22,070 nucleotides of DNA from positions 1 through 22,070 of the forward strand of contig JBMNRU010000031.1 in NCBI GenBank assembly GCA_050944855.1, written 5' to 3'. The position numbers and the translations under genes were made by a program. This DNA is from Lactonifactor sp050944855. GTDB lineage: Bacteria > Bacillota > Clostridia > Lachnospirales > Lachnospiraceae. This document shows positions 21,200 to 22,070 of the stretch, piece by piece (positions within the stretch are counted from its first letter, which is position 1; the number at the start of each line of letters is the position of its first letter). The notes beneath the pieces were generated by a model. That model was not told the origin of the DNA, ran no database searches, and was given only the letters and a program-made list of their open reading frames with translations.

Positions 21200-22070
21200 C
21201 TAAACTGACTTTCTAAATCTGTCAGTAGCATCCACTTTCATACCAAGCTGCTTCAGCTCTGCATCAGCCTCTGCCTGCTTCTTAGCAAGCTTCTCTACTT
21301 CTTCTATCGCATCATCCAATTTAAGATGTGTATAGGTATTGAGAGTGACACTGATATCTGAATGTCCCATCAGATATTGAAGCACTTTAGGATTCATTCC
21401 GGACTTAGCCATATTAGAGCAATACGTATGTCTGCAAACATGAGGTGTGATCTTTGGAAGCTGAATGCGATAAATGCGATTATACTTTTGCACTGCATGC
21501 TGAAAATATTTCTCCCAGTGCATGGCCACCATCGGCTTACCATCCTTGTCAAAGCAAAGAAATCCGGAATAACCATCAATCATGGGCTCCACCTTAAGCT
21601 TAGGTCTCGCCTTGATAATATTTTGAAAGCATTCATACACATCATCCTGCATCGGAATCACTCTGGTACCGGCGTAGGTTTTTGTTGTATCAATGTAAAC
21701 CAACGTCCCGGTCTTCTGAAGCTGATGGTCGATATTGATGGTTCTATTTTCCATATCCAGATCCTTCAGCGTCAAACCTGTAAACTCCGAAATACGCATC
21801 CCCGTTTTAAACAGAATATACATACCATTATAATACTTACAATAGTGCGCATCATTTTTAATAAATTCAAGAAAGGTTTTTTCTTGTTTCTTTGTAATGG
21901 CCTCACGAGTGACCGCGTCATTTACCAGTACAGTTGCAAGCTGAAATTCAAAAGGATTCTTCCTTAATATGTCATCATCAACTGCCAATTGGAATGCAGG
22001 TCTCACAACACCTCTGATAGAGTGAATTGCTGAATAGCTTTTCTTATCTACCTGCTGTAATTTGATGAGC
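21200..22070 (-). CDS. int: Second Tn916-family integrase (partial; 5' end beyond window)
   Basis: The catalytic part of a tyrosine recombinase very similar to the 315-1556 integrase: R-I-S-E-F-T-G-L, H-V-C-R-H-T-Y-C-S-N, G-H-S-D and L-N-T-Y-T-H. The frame stays open to 22070; the residue at 22004-22006 is GTG (Val), so it is internal, not a start. The C-terminal tail differs from that of the first integrase. It belongs to a second element that uses the same attachment site but has other arm repeats. The N-terminal arm-binding domain, which should differ most, is outside the window. Confidence 0.93.
   Translation of the reverse strand, partial: LIKLQQVDKKSYSAIHSIRGVVRPAFQLAVDDDILRKNPFEFQLATVLVNDAVTREAITKKQEKTFLEFIKNDAHYCKYYNGMYILFKTGMRISEFTGLTLKDLDMENRTINIDHQLQKTGTLVYIDTTKTYAGTRVIPMQDDVYECFQNIIKARPKLKVEPMIDGYSGFLCFDKDGKPMVAMHWEKYFQHAVQKYNRIYRIQLPKITPHVCRHTYCSNMAKSGMNPKVLQYLMGHSDISVTLNTYTHLKLDDAIEEVEKLAKKQAEADAELKQLGMKVDATDRFRKSV

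Noticed and set aside
20879..21204. TGGTCTAAA repeats as a CRISPR array
   Set aside because: Copies are 9 bp, in both directions and irregularly spaced, with no spacer pattern or cas genes. Arm-type integrase sites fit better.

Overview
The window looks like chromosome of a low-GC Firmicute, most likely a gut Clostridia/Lachnospiraceae member. The reasons are AT-rich DNA, strong AGGAGG ribosome sites, a Tn916-type integrase/excisionase, a TnpV protein and a CHC2-primase/VirE/MOB-relaxase set of the kind common in gut Clostridia. This is a judgement from gene families, not a measured taxonomy.

Almost the whole window is one integrated mobile element of about 20.6 kb. It sits in the first codons of a chromosomal low-molecular-weight protein tyrosine phosphatase gene (bases 1-154, minus strand, running off the left edge). 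A 46-bp direct repeat (124-169 and 20708-20753, 42/46 identical, 24 bp exact core) marks the two ends. Just inside each end is a tandem pair of 12-bp TGTCGTAAATTC-type repeats, probably integrase arm sites. Beyond the right end a second, related integrase (21200-22070, partial) begins. It is preceded by a different repeat family (TGGTCTAAA), so a second element appears stacked in tandem at the same site.

The left third of element 1 is mobility and replication: integrase, excisionase, a small helix-rich regulator-like protein, a VirE-type primase/helicase ATPase, a CHC2 zinc-finger primase, a MOBV-like relaxase, and a hairpin-rich non-coding stretch (5592-6038) that probably holds oriT. No type IV secretion genes are present, so the element is better called an integrative mobilizable element than a conjugative one.

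The right two thirds is cargo that looks like a defence island: an operon of a PLD-SNF2 helicase and an Eco57I-like DNA methyltransferase (6039-12893); a serine recombinase, a small conserved-looking protein and a divergent XRE regulator (13089-15365); a metallo-beta-lactamase-fold hydrolase overlapping a four-helix membrane protein (15457-17303), with a CIRCE-like operator at its promoter; a divergent AAA/ABC-type ATPase with a 17-bp inverted repeat over its promoter (17598-18923); and an Abi_2/HEPN nuclease gene preceded by a compact, strongly promoted, self-terminating RNA of about 53 nt (20028-20080) that resembles the abiF RNA arrangement. TnpV closes the element.

The two most promising points for new biology are the HEPN nuclease with its small RNA, and the hydrolase/membrane/ATPase cluster with heat-shock-like control. 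All functional statements rest on motifs read by eye and recalled families; no search was run.
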